Shown here: positions 1 to 10,190 of the stretch, in pieces
Layout: each line of letters begins with the position of its first letter
Position numbering within the stretch: position 1 is the first letter of the stretch
Assembly: GCA_964019335.1 (NCBI GenBank)
Contig: OZ025691.1
Coordinates: 124,001-188,000, forward strand
Direction of reading: 5' to 3'
Length of the DNA stretch: 64,000 nucleotides
Origin: Diplonema japonicum
Lineage: Eukaryota > Euglenozoa > Diplonemea > Diplonemida > Diplonemidae
The notes under the pieces: generated by a model
What the model was told of the DNA's origin: nothing
What the model saw: the letters and a program-made list of their open reading frames with translations, nothing else
Database searches by the model: none
Position numbers and translations under genes: made by a program

Positions 1-23
1 TCACAGGGATATCCTGCGTACCC

Positions 24-1322
24 ATGACAGACCCTACCTACGGGAAGCTGTCGCCAAGGATTGAGCTGGGGCTACGACCGCTGACACCAAGAGAAAAAGC
101 ACATGAGAGGGCTCAGAGAAAGAGACAGTCTATCACACTGAAATCGCTAACTGGAGTGGAAGTTGATGAAGACGAGGAGGGGAGGGAGCTGGAGGCGAGG
201 CGGAAACTATCATCTCTAGCAACAAGCGACGTCAAGTCAACAGCGTCGATGCGGAGGCTGCTGAACAGCATGGGGACCCTGGCCATGACAGACGAGGACG
301 GTACACAACTGACGCCGCGACTAGCAGAAGGGAGAGAAACACCTAGGGGGATATGGGACGACTCTGTCAAGGAGAGAACAGGGAGAGGGGAGAGGGAGAA
401 ATCCGTGGAGAAGAAAAAGGAGATCGCAACGGAAGACGGGACTGTCTTCAACATCGAGGTCATCTCGTGCTCCACCAAGTCCGAAGCAGGAGAGGATGCA
501 GGCGACGCAGAAGAGGAACAGACAGTAGAACCGGAGATCAGCGCAGGAATGATCAGCACCCCTGTGGCGGTCGTGCTGAAAGTAGACGAGAAGCAAGACA
601 AGGACAACACCGAGAAAGATTCATCTTCTTCATCAACATCAGTCTCGTCTGTGCACTCCCTTAGCCCAGAGGCAATGGCGGTGCCTGTTGTCATTGTTGA
701 CAGGACCCTGGGCCTATCCCTCCCTGCCTTGGAAGAGCCCATTGAGTATCCCAACGACAGGCTCGAACCAAAGTCGAGCAATTTATCATCAAAGGTGAGC
801 TCACGTGCTTCCACACCGAAAATCCCACCATTAAACCTCGGAGGGCTGTCCCCTGTGTCGCCAATGCTTAAAATCCAACCGGGAAGCGACGACGTTCCTC
901 TGATAATAGAACCGGTTCCTGACCCGGAGGAGAAGGAGCGGAAGAAGAAAGCAAACAGTGACGCGGTTCGTAAAATGCTGGAAGGGGTTGGGACAATGCA
1001 GTCGATGGTGGAAAGCCCGAAGGAAAAAGAGAAGGAAAAGGAGAAGGAGAAGCATGATGAGGAAGCTCCTACAGACGAGGAAGGCCCGAGCCTAGACGAG
1101 ATAAAGCGTGTCATTCCACAGGAAGTCATCAACGTGCTGAATCTGAGCGGTGCCATGGGCACTACAAGGTGCTCCGTCCGAAAGATGTACACCCCGAAGG
1201 ACATCGCTGCCTCTTCACTGTGCATAAGGGGTTCGAACCCCTTTGGTTTGAAACCCGACGATATCAAGCCGGGCATTACAATGCGAGACGTTCTGGCAAC
1301 AGCTACTTCTATGAACAGTTAG
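24..1322 (+). CDS. Acidic/Ser-rich protein of unknown function (possibly 5'-incomplete)
   Basis: I do not recognise this 432-residue protein. It is low-complexity and charged. It has Glu/Lys-rich stretches (a Lys-Glu repeat around residues 332-344), a Ser-rich run near residues 201-212, and a more ordinary C-terminal 60 residues that may fold. There is no signal peptide or membrane segment. The ATG at 24 is preceded by cacag at 2-6, which looks like the splice acceptors ahead of other genes here, so translation probably starts at 24 after a 17-nt leader. The frame is open to the window edge, however, so an upstream exon cannot be excluded. The long antisense frame opposite it is a shadow of its composition. 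Confidence 0.7.
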   Translation: MTDPTYGKLSPRIELGLRPLTPREKAHERAQRKRQSITLKSLTGVEVDEDEEGRELEARRKLSSLATSDVKSTASMRRLLNSMGTLAMTDEDGTQLTPRLAEGRETPRGIWDDSVKERTGRGEREKSVEKKKEIATEDGTVFNIEVISCSTKSEAGEDAGDAEEEQTVEPEISAGMISTPVAVVLKVDEKQDKDNTEKDSSSSSTSVSSVHSLSPEAMAVPVVIVDRTLGLSLPALEEPIEYPNDRLEPKSSNLSSKVSSRASTPKIPPLNLGGLSPVSPMLKIQPGSDDVPLIIEPVPDPEEKERKKKANSDAVRKMLEGVGTMQSMVESPKEKEKEKEKEKHDEEAPTDEEGPSLDEIKRVIPQEVINVLNLSGAMGTTRCSVRKMYTPKDIAASSLCIRGSNPFGLKPDDIKPGITMRDVLATATSMNS

Positions 1323-2106
1323 ACCCTGGTTGGAGGGGGGTTTTTTTTTTCTTTTCTTTTCTTTTTTTTCTTTTTTTTTTCCACAGACACTAGTTCCCTT
1401 CGTTTGGGAAATGGGAGTTTTCTTTTTTTTTTTTTTTTTAGAAAGAAAAAAAAAAAAAAAAAAAAAAGTAACAGGTCAAAAGACTGCGGTGAACCGGCTC
1501 TCTTTCATCTGCTCCCATTTTCCCCTTTCCCCTTTCCCCTTCGCTTTCATCCTTCTCTTTCAGCTCTCTTCCCATACTTGGTTCCAGGGAGAAAAAAAAT
1601 GAAGGATATTTTCGTTCTAAGAATGGATGGAGTTTACGGAAGGACGAAAGGTTTTTTTTTTTTTTTTTTTTCCTTTGCTCTTCTTGTGTGAAGAATTTAA
1701 TATGAAACGCTTCCCTTTAACTCCCCCCCCCCCCCCTCCTTTATTTTGTATTCCTGTCTTTAGGAAAACCTACGGTTCTATTTTGTTTATTTTTTGTTTG
1801 TCTGCCCCCACCCCAAAAAAAAAGATTTTTTGAACTATTCTTTTTCACATTCCACATTTCTTATTCTTTCCCCCTTTTTTTTTTAAAGCAGTTTTTAAGC
1901 AAGTTTCTTCATCACCAAGAATTGGATTCCCCCCCCCCCCCCCCCCCTATTCTCCTTGCTTTTTTCTTCTTCTTTTTTTCTGCGGTAACTTTAACTTTTC
2001 TTTTATAAACAAAAAACACTATCCCCCCCCCCCCCCCCCTCCCCTTCATCCCATCTTACCATCACCACAAAATTTGTTCCAGGTAAAAAAAAAAAAAATA
2101 ACAAAA
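1323..2106. other. Homopolymer-rich spacer with acceptor-like AG
   Basis: This spacer holds long T, A and C runs, including C runs near 1931-1947 and 2023-2039, and no gene. At its 3' end a pyrimidine tract and the AG at 2081-2082 precede the protease ATG by 25 nt. I infer a trans-splice acceptor. Confidence 0.6.
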
Positions 2107-3099
2107 ATGTTGAAGATAGCCGCCATGATGCTCTTGGTGCCTTGCACCATGGGTATGGACGCCAGGGCTCAGTTCGAGCAGTTCAAGACCGACTTCAACA
2201 AGGTTTACAAGAGCAAAGCGGAGGAGCAGGTGAGGTTCTTGAACTTCAAGGAGTCGCTGAGGAGGGTGGAGGCATCGGGGAACAAGGCCCACGGCGTGAC
2301 GCAGTTCAGTGACATGACCACGATGGAGTTCTCGAAGCTGTACCTCGGTGCCAAGGGCGGTGCGGGAGCACCCAAAACCACGGCAACATGGGACGGGAAG
2401 TGCACCGCCTGCGACAGGTTCCCGGAGGCAAAGGCAAACGCCACCTCATGGGACTGGACAACTAAGGGTGCCGTGACCCACATCAAGAACCAAGGACAGT
2501 GCGGTTCATGCTGGTCGTTCGGCACCACAGGCGACATTGAGGGGACCTGGTTCCTCGCAGGCCACACCCTGACAGCTCTCTCCGAGCAGGAGCTTGTGTC
2601 GTGCGACAAGGTCACCGATGGCTGCGACGGTGGGTGGCCCAAGGACGCCATGAAGTTCGTTGTTCAGAAGGGCGGGCTTGTGACTGAGGGAACCTACCCG
2701 TACACCTCAGGCGACGGTGTTACCGGCAACTGCAAGGAGACCAAGACTACCCCTGTTGCCGCGTCCATCAAGAACTACTACCAGGTTTCGTCCTCCGCCG
2801 CTGGTGAGGCCAACATCCTCCAGCAGCTCCCCCAGGTGGGCCCCATCGCTATTGTCATCAACGCCACCCCCATGCAGGACTACAGGGGCGGGATCGACAA
2901 CCCCCGCAACTGCCCCGGCCAGATGAAGGACCTCGACCACGTTGTGCTCATCGTTGGTTTCGGCGAGGAGAACGGCACCAAGTACTGGAAGATCAAGAAC
3001 TCCTGGGGTGCCTCGTGGGGCGAGGAGGGCTTCTACCGCATTGTCCGTGGTGAGAACAAGTGCGGTCTGGCCATGGATGCCATCCACTCCACCCAGTAA
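2107..3099 (+). CDS. Cathepsin L-like papain-family cysteine protease precursor
   Basis: This 330-residue preproprotein is a lysosomal or secreted C1A endopeptidase. Residues 1-19 form a hydrophobic signal peptide. Residues about 20-80 match the I29 inhibitor propeptide, with an ERFNIN-like helix and the HGVTQFSDMT segment. The mature enzyme starts near WDWTTKGAVT. The oxyanion Gln and catalytic Cys lie in QGQCGSCWSFG, the catalytic His in DLDHVVLIVG and the Asn in KNSWG. The GCDGGWP segment and paired cysteines fit the L branch, and no cathepsin B occluding loop is seen. Length is normal for the family. The ATG at 2107 is chosen because it follows the AG at 2081-2082 and opens directly into the signal peptide. 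The gene is intronless and its codon use is GC-leaning. Confidence 0.96.
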   Translation: MLKIAAMMLLVPCTMGMDARAQFEQFKTDFNKVYKSKAEEQVRFLNFKESLRRVEASGNKAHGVTQFSDMTTMEFSKLYLGAKGGAGAPKTTATWDGKCTACDRFPEAKANATSWDWTTKGAVTHIKNQGQCGSCWSFGTTGDIEGTWFLAGHTLTALSEQELVSCDKVTDGCDGGWPKDAMKFVVQKGGLVTEGTYPYTSGDGVTGNCKETKTTPVAASIKNYYQVSSSAAGEANILQQLPQVGPIAIVINATPMQDYRGGIDNPRNCPGQMKDLDHVVLIVGFGEENGTKYWKIKNSWGASWGEEGFYRIVRGENKCGLAMDAIHSTQ

Positions 3100-3498
3100 A
3101 CACACGGAAGTCTGGGCTCTCTCCTTTTCTCAACCCCCCCCCCCCCCCCTTCCCCTCGTTTAAAGGCCCATGACAGGGGTCACAAGAGTGCATTGTCGTC
3201 CTTCCATTAATTTTTTTCTTCTTCCTTCTTCTTTTTTTTCCCTTTCTTTGTCTGTCTGTTTCCCTGTTAACCATGTTGGCGGGGAGGCAAGAAAAGAAAG
3301 AAAGAAAGAAAAAAACGAGGTCAGGAGGAAAGAGAATGGATCTTTTATTACGTTTCTTTTCTTTATCCCCCCTTTTTCCTTCTTCTTTTTTTTTTTTTTT
3401 TTTTTTCCTTCTTTGCGTGAAACCTTTTTTTATTATTCTCACCCTTACATGCCACACCGCAACAACAACAAAACAAAAAAAAAGGGGCGCAGAAAGAA
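3100..3498. other. Homopolymer-rich spacer
   Basis: The spacer between the protease and GPR107 genes contains C, T and A runs and no supportable gene. The poly-T block near 3385-3406 followed by A/C-rich sequence resembles the leaders of neighbouring genes. Confidence 0.6.
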
Positions 3499-4736
3499 AT
3501 GTCTTCCAAGGTGGCAACGGTGTTGTTGCTGCTGCTGTGGGGGTCAGGGTGTGAGGGGCACACGTTCAGCTTGAAGGTGTCGGGGGACAAGAGAAGGGTT
3601 ATGGACCTGGGGGTGTTCGGATTTGGGGGGAAAGGGGTGCTCCAACTGGAGGTGAAATCCCTCTCCTTGGACGATAAGGACGCGGAGAAAACAGAGAAAC
3701 AAATTGGCTTCACCCTAGACCGGGTAAACACGGCACTCCTGGCCAGACAAGAAAAAAACTACGGGAAAGGAGAGGGCGCCAAAAACGGCCGCTGCTTTGT
3801 AGATGACGAGCAAGTTGTTCCAAAAGACGCTATAGAGGGCTGGAGACACACATTCCCGGTTCAAGGAATGCTCCGTGTTGAAAGCCCTGTGAAAAGAGTG
3901 TTCCCCAAGAGAGAGATTGTCGTTCCTGGTTTGTACGCACTGTTCTTCTACAACTGCAAAAAGTTCAACAATGGGACAGCAGACGGGACGAGCATAACAC
4001 CGGTTCCCGTCAACTTTGAGGTGACAGTCACCGAGCTCAACATATTGCCCAGCGGGAAAAAATCTTACCTGTCTCATGGAAAACGATTTCTCCCTGAGAT
4101 GTACGGGTGCTTCACAATGACATTCATTGTTGTCCTTGGCCTTTGGGCCCGGGCGCTGGTCCACAACACTAGAAACGTGACTAAGATACATCACTTGATG
4201 ACAACATTGGTTGTGTTTAAAATTTTGTCCCTCTTCTGCGAGATGATGAAGGAGTACTGGAAGCGGCAGATAGGACACATCACAGCGTGGAACTATTTCT
4301 TTTACGTCTTCCTCACGCTGAAGGGGATCATGCTGTTCACGGTCATCCTCCTCCTCGGCACCGGGTGGTCCGTTTTGAAACCGTTCCTCTCTGAGAAGGA
4401 CAAGCGGATTATAGCCGCCATTCTTCCCCTTCAGATACTCATACACACTGCCATCGCAGTCATCGAGGAGAGCAGCGAGGGGGCTGCCTCTTACACCCAC
4501 TGGAGAGACATGCTGCTGATCAGCGATGTTGTTTGTTGTTGTGTGGTGCTTTTGCCGATAATTTGGAGTATTAAAAACGTATGGTTTTTTTTTTTTTTTT
4601 TTTTTTTTTTAGAAAAAAAAAAAAAAAAAAAGTAGATAAGCGAAACACGTGGCAAAGCCACCGATGGTAAGGAAGAAGCCACATTGAACCGCCTGCGACA
4701 GTTCAGGACGTTTTATGCAATTGTGGTATGGAGGGG

Positions 4737-4767
<31 letters not shown>

Positions 4768-5009
4768 TTGTTTTCATCTACTTTACGCGTATTGTGGTGC
4801 CCTTTATCGAGACTGCACTTCCCTTTAGAAAGACCTGGATGGCTCCTTTTCTGGCCGAATCCGCGTCTCTTGCGTTCTATTTCTTCGCTGGGTGGAAATT
4901 CGGTCCCCAATCGCCCGTCCCCAAATCTTCCGGAGATGAACGGGGAAGGGATATTGAAGAAGTCCCCTTGACACAAGCAGACCAGAGAAACCCAAGCTTG
5001 CAAGGATGA
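3499..5009 (+). CDS. GPR107/GPR108-type (Lung_7-TM_R, GOST family) seven-helix Golgi membrane protein
   Basis: Spliced CDS is 3499-4578, 4636-4725 and 4767-5009, giving 470 residues. The order is signal peptide, a lumenal beta-rich domain (about residues 20-190), then seven hydrophobic helices. Family features include RFLPEMYG before helix 1, IHHLMTTLVVFK, ISDVVCCCVVLLPIIWSIKN, and after the introns RTFYAIVVVFIYFTRIVVP, which aligns position for position with animal GPR107. Members act in Golgi-endosome trafficking. The tail is acidic. Intron 1 (57 bp) is poly-T followed by poly-A. Intron 2 (41 bp) is nearly all A. Both start GTATGG and end in AG. Splicing restores the last two helices, which strongly supports these introns. 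The ATG at 3499 opens into the signal peptide. Confidence 0.93.
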
Positions 5010-5250
5010 ACAGGGAGGGGAGGGGGAGGGGGATGTATCCTTTTTTTTTTTTTTTTTTTAAAATAAGTAGAGTGTTGTTCTCTTTTTCTTATCTTTGCTC
5101 TTTACTATTTATTTATCCCCCCCCCCCCACCCCCCCCCCCGTTTTTTTTTCTTTTGTCCTCGCCTTTATAACACAGTATTGTTTTTCTTTTTTCTGTCTC
5201 TATTATTTGGGAGAAAAAAAAAAAGAAAAAAAAAAGAAGAAAAAAGAAGA
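5010..5250. other. Homopolymer spacer after the GPR107 gene
   Basis: T, C and A runs lead into the mobile-element remnants. No gene is seen. Confidence 0.5.
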
Positions 5251-5259
5251 ATGACTTTG

Positions 5260-6270
5260 GTGGGTTTGCGGGTTTGGTCGGACCACTCTTTTCTCTGTGC
5301 AGTAAGTACTGCGCATTGTCTTTCAAGTATATCGCACGTTCTGCTGGATGCGAATTTCGGCCTTCCGGTGTACCCCTTCAATCGCTTGGGTGCACCTATC
5401 GATCGTAACACCACGGATTCTGTTATTTCCCTGGGCATGAATGGCTTTGGTGCGTGTGCCTCGGCTGTGTCCAGTTATGTTTGCCTAAAACGTGCACTCT
5501 ATCACTAGTTCTAGTCTAGTTACCGACCCCTGCTTGTTCCATTCTAACTTCGTAAGCCACTTGATTACTTCCGGCACAATCTGTGCTCCCATGAAGTTCA
5601 TCTTCAAGTGCTTACGCAGCACAGGGCGTTCCAGACATGTATCCTTTTCTCATTCTTTTCTGCTATCATCTTGGTTGCATCGCAAGAGTTACCATGTTGA
5701 CCAGCAGTTCTGCACAATTTCCGGCTGCGGTACCTTTCAGTCTTTCGGTATGATTCTATGAAGTCTTAGACATTGAGGCATATCTTCGGAAAATTAATTA
5801 CCGTGGTGTACATCGCTTCTTTTCGTACAGATTCATATTCCTGTAGATATGCTCCAGGTATGCTGTGTACCTGCCCGCATCCCCTGCACAGTACTCTTGG
5901 ATCTTCTACCTTGGGGTGGACCATCCCAAGAGCTCCAGTCAGCATTCTCCTAGCGTTGTTCTGTATTTGCCATTTCGTTCTTTGTTTCGCTGTGCACCTT
6001 TTTCAGCAGTTTTTTTATTCTTCTACATCTTCGTGGTGTACATCGCTGCCATCACTGGATCGTGTGTGCGACCTGGGAGCACTATGTCAGTAGGGCGGTG
6101 ATGAACGCATCCGTCTTGCTGCCTCTATCGCGTTCGAGACCCTTTTGTGGCCCGCTTGTCGTGCTCTTGTCATATAAATAGTAACTCCGCTTTCACTGCC
6201 TTCGTCGATGCATAAGTGACTCACCATCTTTCACTTTGGACACGTATCCTTCTTCGTCGAGAATGTTAAC
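5260..6270 (-). mobile_element. Decayed retroelement-like sequence (tentative)
   Basis: The sequence is complex, unlike the flanking homopolymers, and no intact gene can be read on either strand. On the - strand, interrupted frames give segments such as KWQIQNNARRMLTGALGM (about 5.95 kb) and WLTKLEWNKQGSVTRLELVI (about 5.5 kb). The first faintly resembles the segment after the reverse-transcriptase palm of non-LTR elements. The second faintly resembles linker or RNase H-adjacent segments of protist retroelements. Stops and frame changes are frequent. The identification is weak. That this is non-genic repeat debris is more secure. Confidence 0.35.
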
Positions 6271-6434
6271 GTCTTTGGTTTGATTCAAAAAAAAAAGTTT
6301 TTTTTTAACCCATAACACTCCGGGGCCTATCTACATAGGGGTCCCTTTTTTGCTCCTTTTCATAATCTGAGGGGAAAAATGGCAGCATTCAACCCCCGTT
6401 TGCAGGTAAAACGGGTTTTTTGGACCAGGAAAAT

Positions 6435-7640
6435 TAAAAAAAAAGTTCAAAAATTAATAAAAATACAAAGGGGATGAAGAGTTGAATGGCCGTAGGGTGC
6501 TCAAAAACGACCATGTCAAAATGGGTTGTGCACGGGGAGGTGTAAATTGAGCATCCTGGGACAAAAAAGGCAGCATCAGGATCCCTCAGATGTCTCAGAC
6601 CGAGAGAAGTGCCTATTTGCGGGTGGAATATCGGCCTCGAAATCGTCAAGAGGCCTTTTTGGGGTGATGGAAGAGTGGTACGAAAAAAGCACTTATTTGG
6701 ACAGAGGTGTTGGTTTCAGGTGTAGCATTTGTAGATTGTGCGTTTTGTGTCATTCTTTCAACCTGCAGACCCTGGAGGTGCCCCCTTTGAGTGGCTAGCG
6801 GTCACGTTTGGTGTAATCTGGGGTATCGGGTGTGTGTGCACCACTAGTTGGGTGCCGGGAGTGGTGTTTTTGCAACGTTGGACCCATCAATTAGGCTCTC
6901 TCGAAAGCGCTCTTTAAAGCAGCCAGGGTTGTGTATCTCTTTGGCATCCCTGAACCATATTTTATTTGAAGTGCATGGCAGTTAACTATTGTCACTTCTA
7001 GGGCCCACCAGAAGAGTCTGCAACACCCAACGAAATGCAAGCCCCTCACAGCAGGGCTTCGGCCAGACCCACAGTCGAAAAGTAGCTATCGCAAACTACT
7101 GTGTTGTCATTTCCCCGCAAAGGCTCTGTTAACCCCAGCCCGCTTTTCCACAACACTGAAATCTTCAAGTGCGTGCCCCTCGATTTTGGTGGCGTGGATG
7201 TGAAACGCAAAAGATAACCCGTGCGCGCAGTTTAGGCAGTAGATTTTATCACCGTTTGACTCTTGTGTGTGAGTGAAGTGGAGGCTACTTTTGATTTCCC
7301 AGTAGCGTCTCCTGGGCATCGTGTTACTGAAAAGGGGGATTTTCATGGGTCCTGTGGACCAATACGACTGCTGATTCTGGGCACGCCGTAAACCCATCGC
7401 AATGCTCAATCCGAGTAAGCGGTGGAGTCTTGGGTCGAAATCTTATCAATCTCAGCGTCCTTTTGCCTGTTTGTCTCTTCTTGGATGACGTCTGTTAACT
7501 TGTTATAAAAAAACCGAAGGAATAACCATTTTGCGTCGTCAGGTTTCTGCGTACCACGGGACAGCTTTTTTTCTCCCCACTGGCCTATTTTATGGTCTCT
7601 ATGGGTACCAACTCCCTTACCCATGAAGGTTGGACCTCGT
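6435..7640 (-). pseudogene. piggyBac-type transposase remnant (DDE_Tnp_1_7), frameshifted
   Basis: Read on the - strand from about 7624, the first block contains WLFLRFFYNKLTDVIQEETN, the piggyBac N-terminal signature. A frame change near 7408 leads to MGLRRAQNQQSYWSTGPMKI and YWEIKSSLHFTHT, the family's YWS..P and RF..IL..LHF blocks. The next block, DKIYCLNCAHGLSFAFHIHA, resembles the strand region before the catalytic core. After a stop and shift near 7107, NTVVCDSYFSTVGLAEALL (about 7048-7104) matches the segment carrying a catalytic Asp. The segment with the first catalytic Asp appears lost between blocks. Sequence below about 7.0 kb cannot be read confidently. Stops, frameshifts and the missing segment make this a dead copy. 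It lies opposite to all genes in the window. Confidence 0.8.
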
Positions 7641-7987
7641 CCGTAGCTGTTTTGGCTTTACCTTTGCGTTTTTTGGGAACAATTTGGGCACAGTATGCAC
7701 ACCCGTTATTTTGCGTTTTTAGCCTATCTACTCGGATTTGGGACCCACTTGGTGGGTGGATAACAAGGTAAAGTGATGCAGCGCAGCATTAATTGCAGTT
7801 GAAAATAACTCCTCACAACAGTCGTTCTTGGAGATCCAGGGGTCGTGGGGACGAAAAAGTACTTAGAGAAAAAAACGATTTTTCAAAACGACAAATATTT
7901 GCGCCTTGGAGTGTTATGGGTTATATAAAAAAAAAAAAAAAACGCAAGAAAAGGGAAAAAAAAAAAAAAGAAATGCTATAGTTCACT
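7641..7987. other. Spacer upstream of the IQ-like gene
   Basis: The first half is complex and could be the terminal part of the piggyBac copy. The second half turns A-rich before the ATG at 7988. No gene is seen. Confidence 0.4.
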
Positions 7988-9937
7988 ATGATCCAACAAA
8001 CCGCCGCCGAAGTACTTTCCTTGATTAATCACAGGAAAGGCGTAGCGAGAGATGTGGCTGGGAGGCGGCCAAGGCCACCGACTGCCCCTCCCCGAACAAG
8101 AGATACGCCTTCCCCATGGAAGAAACCGCACCGTGGGGCGATGGTAAAGTCAGCAATGCATCGACCTGCAAGCCCTTATGACACAATGGCAAGCACCAGC
8201 ATGCTCCTGGAAGACGACATCCTCAAAGCCACTCTCGCAGCACGATCAGCTCAACGACGAGCCGCAGTGCAACTAGCCGTCAAGGCCTACCGCAAGCTCC
8301 TCACAATCTACTTCTTCAAGCTTGAGCTCTACTCAATCTCCGACAACGTTTCCCACACCCCGCCAAAGGAAGACGCCCTCCGCACCTTTGTCAAGTACTA
8401 CAACAACAAACAGGCAGGCCTCACCTTCATGTACCAAGTCGTGGCAGAGGCGCCCAACACTTCAATGCTCGACAGTCTTCGGAGATTACTTGAAATATGC
8501 CTTGGCATCAGAATGCCAAGCGAGACATGGAGTCAAGAGTGCGCTGACGTGGCCATCGACCTTGATGGGGACAAACAACCATCACCACCACCACCACCTC
8601 CTCCTCCGGAGACGAGGAGCGGTCGGTCACGCTCGCGGAAAAAAAAACTGCAAGGAAAAGGGAAGAAGAAGCAACGCCCCGAGTCGCCGTGGTGGGAGGA
8701 TGATAAAAAGCGGCGGGTGTGGTTGTACAGACTCATGAGGAAGTCTCGTCCACTGCAAGGGAAGCCGAAGAAGGTCCCCATGTCGAACCCGGCGATCCCA
8801 CCATCGGTACCAGTGCGCGGCTCAGCTCTCCCAGCATCGTTCGCACGCAATGACAGAAAAGCGTACGCAGACGCAGCGATTGCAAAGCGTCGGTTCAAAG
8901 AGTTCCCGTGGACTGAGGACAACGTTGAAGCCTTTTTCGAGAACATGCACCACTTCGTATGGGAACAACGTATCGAGAGGAACACCAACGACGCCACTGT
9001 CCTGGCAAGGCTGAAGTTTATCCGCAAGTTAGCCGACAGCCTAATTATGCGTGGCGTCTACACCCACTTGAAGGGCGTGGTCATGCCACGCGTTATCAAA
9101 CGACGCAAAATCATCACTGCGCTGAACGAGATGCAGCAACAAGCGGTGGCCAGACTTTTGGCAGATACTTGGTACAGCTTCTTCGGGTGGTGCAAGATAC
9201 GGCGCCAGATACAAAACTTGGACTTCGCTCTGTTAGTCAAATATTATCGGCTCTTATACAGGTACAGGTGTCGAAAGCAAGGCCTTGCAAACGTCAAGAA
9301 ACAGCTTGAGAAGTTGTGGCATATCGTGAAGTTCCCACTGTTGCTCTCGTCGTGGTGGGCGTGGCGGATTTGGGCGTTTGTTTCAATTGAGACTCTCAAC
9401 AGGCGGGCCTTGCAAAGAATGATGTGCGTCACAATAGGTGAATGTGCATCCAACGACTTTGTCACCACCCTCGCAGACAGGTACTACAAGGAGTCCGTGA
9501 ACATCGCAGCCGCTACGTATCTGTGGCAGATACGAGGGAGAAGCAACCTCGTCCATCTTGAGAAATACCTCACCAAGATGAAGCTCCACATGGACATAAA
9601 ACGGCAGGAAAAGGTAGCAATTACAAAGCGCAGGGAGGCGCGGAAGGAAGCTGCAAGGAACCCGAAGTCCTACATTGCAAAACGTCTGTCTCAGCTGCGT
9701 TGCACGGCAAATCGCCACTACAGGTGCTGTTTTTATAAGAGGCTCGCACTTTGGCACTGTTTGAATCAGGCTGCTAGACGCATCCAGGACTTCTGGCGGA
9801 ACCGAAACACATTGATAAGAGTGCAGTGGCGTGCCACGGCGGAAGCCATCCAAAAGGCTCGCCGAGACCACGAGCACTACTGCGTATGCCATGGGGCGCC
9901 GTATCTTGTTTGCCGCAACCTACCCGACGATGCGTAG
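7988..9937 (+). CDS. Arginine/lysine-rich protein with IQ-like segment, unknown function
   Basis: This is a 649-residue, single-exon, strongly basic protein that I do not recognise. Residues about 85-175 are helical. Residues about 195-265 hold a Pro run followed by a Lys/Arg-rich linker. The rest is helical, with repeated aromatic/Arg motifs of the kind W..W..R.. and near the C-terminus AARRIQDFWRNRN, which resembles a calmodulin-binding IQ motif. Similar spaced W/R helices occur in Sfi1-like and other centrosomal or flagellar proteins, but I cannot assign it to a family. No signal peptide or membrane segment is seen. The C-terminal HYCVCHG segment has paired cysteines and histidines of unknown use. 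Confidence 0.75.
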   Translation: MIQQTAAEVLSLINHRKGVARDVAGRRPRPPTAPPRTRDTPSPWKKPHRGAMVKSAMHRPASPYDTMASTSMLLEDDILKATLAARSAQRRAAVQLAVKAYRKLLTIYFFKLELYSISDNVSHTPPKEDALRTFVKYYNNKQAGLTFMYQVVAEAPNTSMLDSLRRLLEICLGIRMPSETWSQECADVAIDLDGDKQPSPPPPPPPPETRSGRSRSRKKKLQGKGKKKQRPESPWWEDDKKRRVWLYRLMRKSRPLQGKPKKVPMSNPAIPPSVPVRGSALPASFARNDRKAYADAAIAKRRFKEFPWTEDNVEAFFENMHHFVWEQRIERNTNDATVLARLKFIRKLADSLIMRGVYTHLKGVVMPRVIKRRKIITALNEMQQQAVARLLADTWYSFFGWCKIRRQIQNLDFALLVKYYRLLYRYRCRKQGLANVKKQLEKLWHIVKFPLLLSSWWAWRIWAFVSIETLNRRALQRMMCVTIGECASNDFVTTLADRYYKESVNIAAATYLWQIRGRSNLVHLEKYLTKMKLHMDIKRQEKVAITKRREARKEAARNPKSYIAKRLSQLRCTANRHYRCCFYKRLALWHCLNQAARRIQDFWRNRNTLIRVQWRATAEAIQKARRDHEHYCVCHGAPYLVCRNLPDDA

Positions 9938-9979
9938 CGTACCTACTCGACGATGTACCTACCCGACGATGTGTAGCGT
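9918..9979 (+). repeat. Short imperfect tandem repeat spanning the stop codon
   Basis: Three copies of a unit beginning acctac(c/t)cgacgatg lie at 9918-9940, 9941-9956 and 9957-9979. Copies one and three are near-identical 23-mers ending in tagcgt. The stop codon of the preceding gene lies in copy one. Confidence 0.7.
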
Positions 9980-10054
9980 ACTGTTCTGAAGGAATCTTCT
10001 GTTACGGTTGTGTATTTTCAGTTAAAGTAAATCGTTTTTTCTTGCCCCCCCCCC

Positions 10055-10190
10055 GGCCATGTTGGCAAGGAAACGCGTTTCCAAGCTTATTTTTGAGGTC
10101 GTTTCCTTAAGAAGGGAACACGTTTCCCTCTAAGTTATCTGAGAAATAAGGAAACGGAAACGTTTCCTCCGTTTCTTGCCACACATAGCC
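10055..10190. mobile_element. MITE-like element, copy 1 (GGAAACG-rich, terminal inverted repeats)
   Basis: This is 136 bp, flanked by poly-C on both sides. It begins ggccatgttggcaaggaaacg and ends in the near-complement cgtttcttgccacacatagcc. The interior has several GGAAACG/CGTTTCC blocks, the palindrome GGAAACGTTTCC and the segment gtttccttaagaagg. A second copy at 52816-52971 shares these ends and segments. No coding capacity is present, so it looks like a non-autonomous DNA element. Confidence 0.75.

Noticed and set aside
1222-1250. A tRNA T-arm/B-box look-alike (ggggttcgaacccc) inside the first gene
   Set aside because: No acceptor, D or anticodon stems can be drawn at the right spacing, and it lies in a coding frame. 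It is a chance palindrome.
113-1276. 387-codon open frame on the - strand
   Set aside because: It is antisense to a charged coding region whose codon use leaves the opposite frame open. Its product is Ser/Phe-rich low complexity.
5095-5508. 137-codon + strand frame in the transposon debris
   Set aside because: The first part is homopolymer. The rest is antisense to retroelement-like - strand segments, and no start context or family match is seen.
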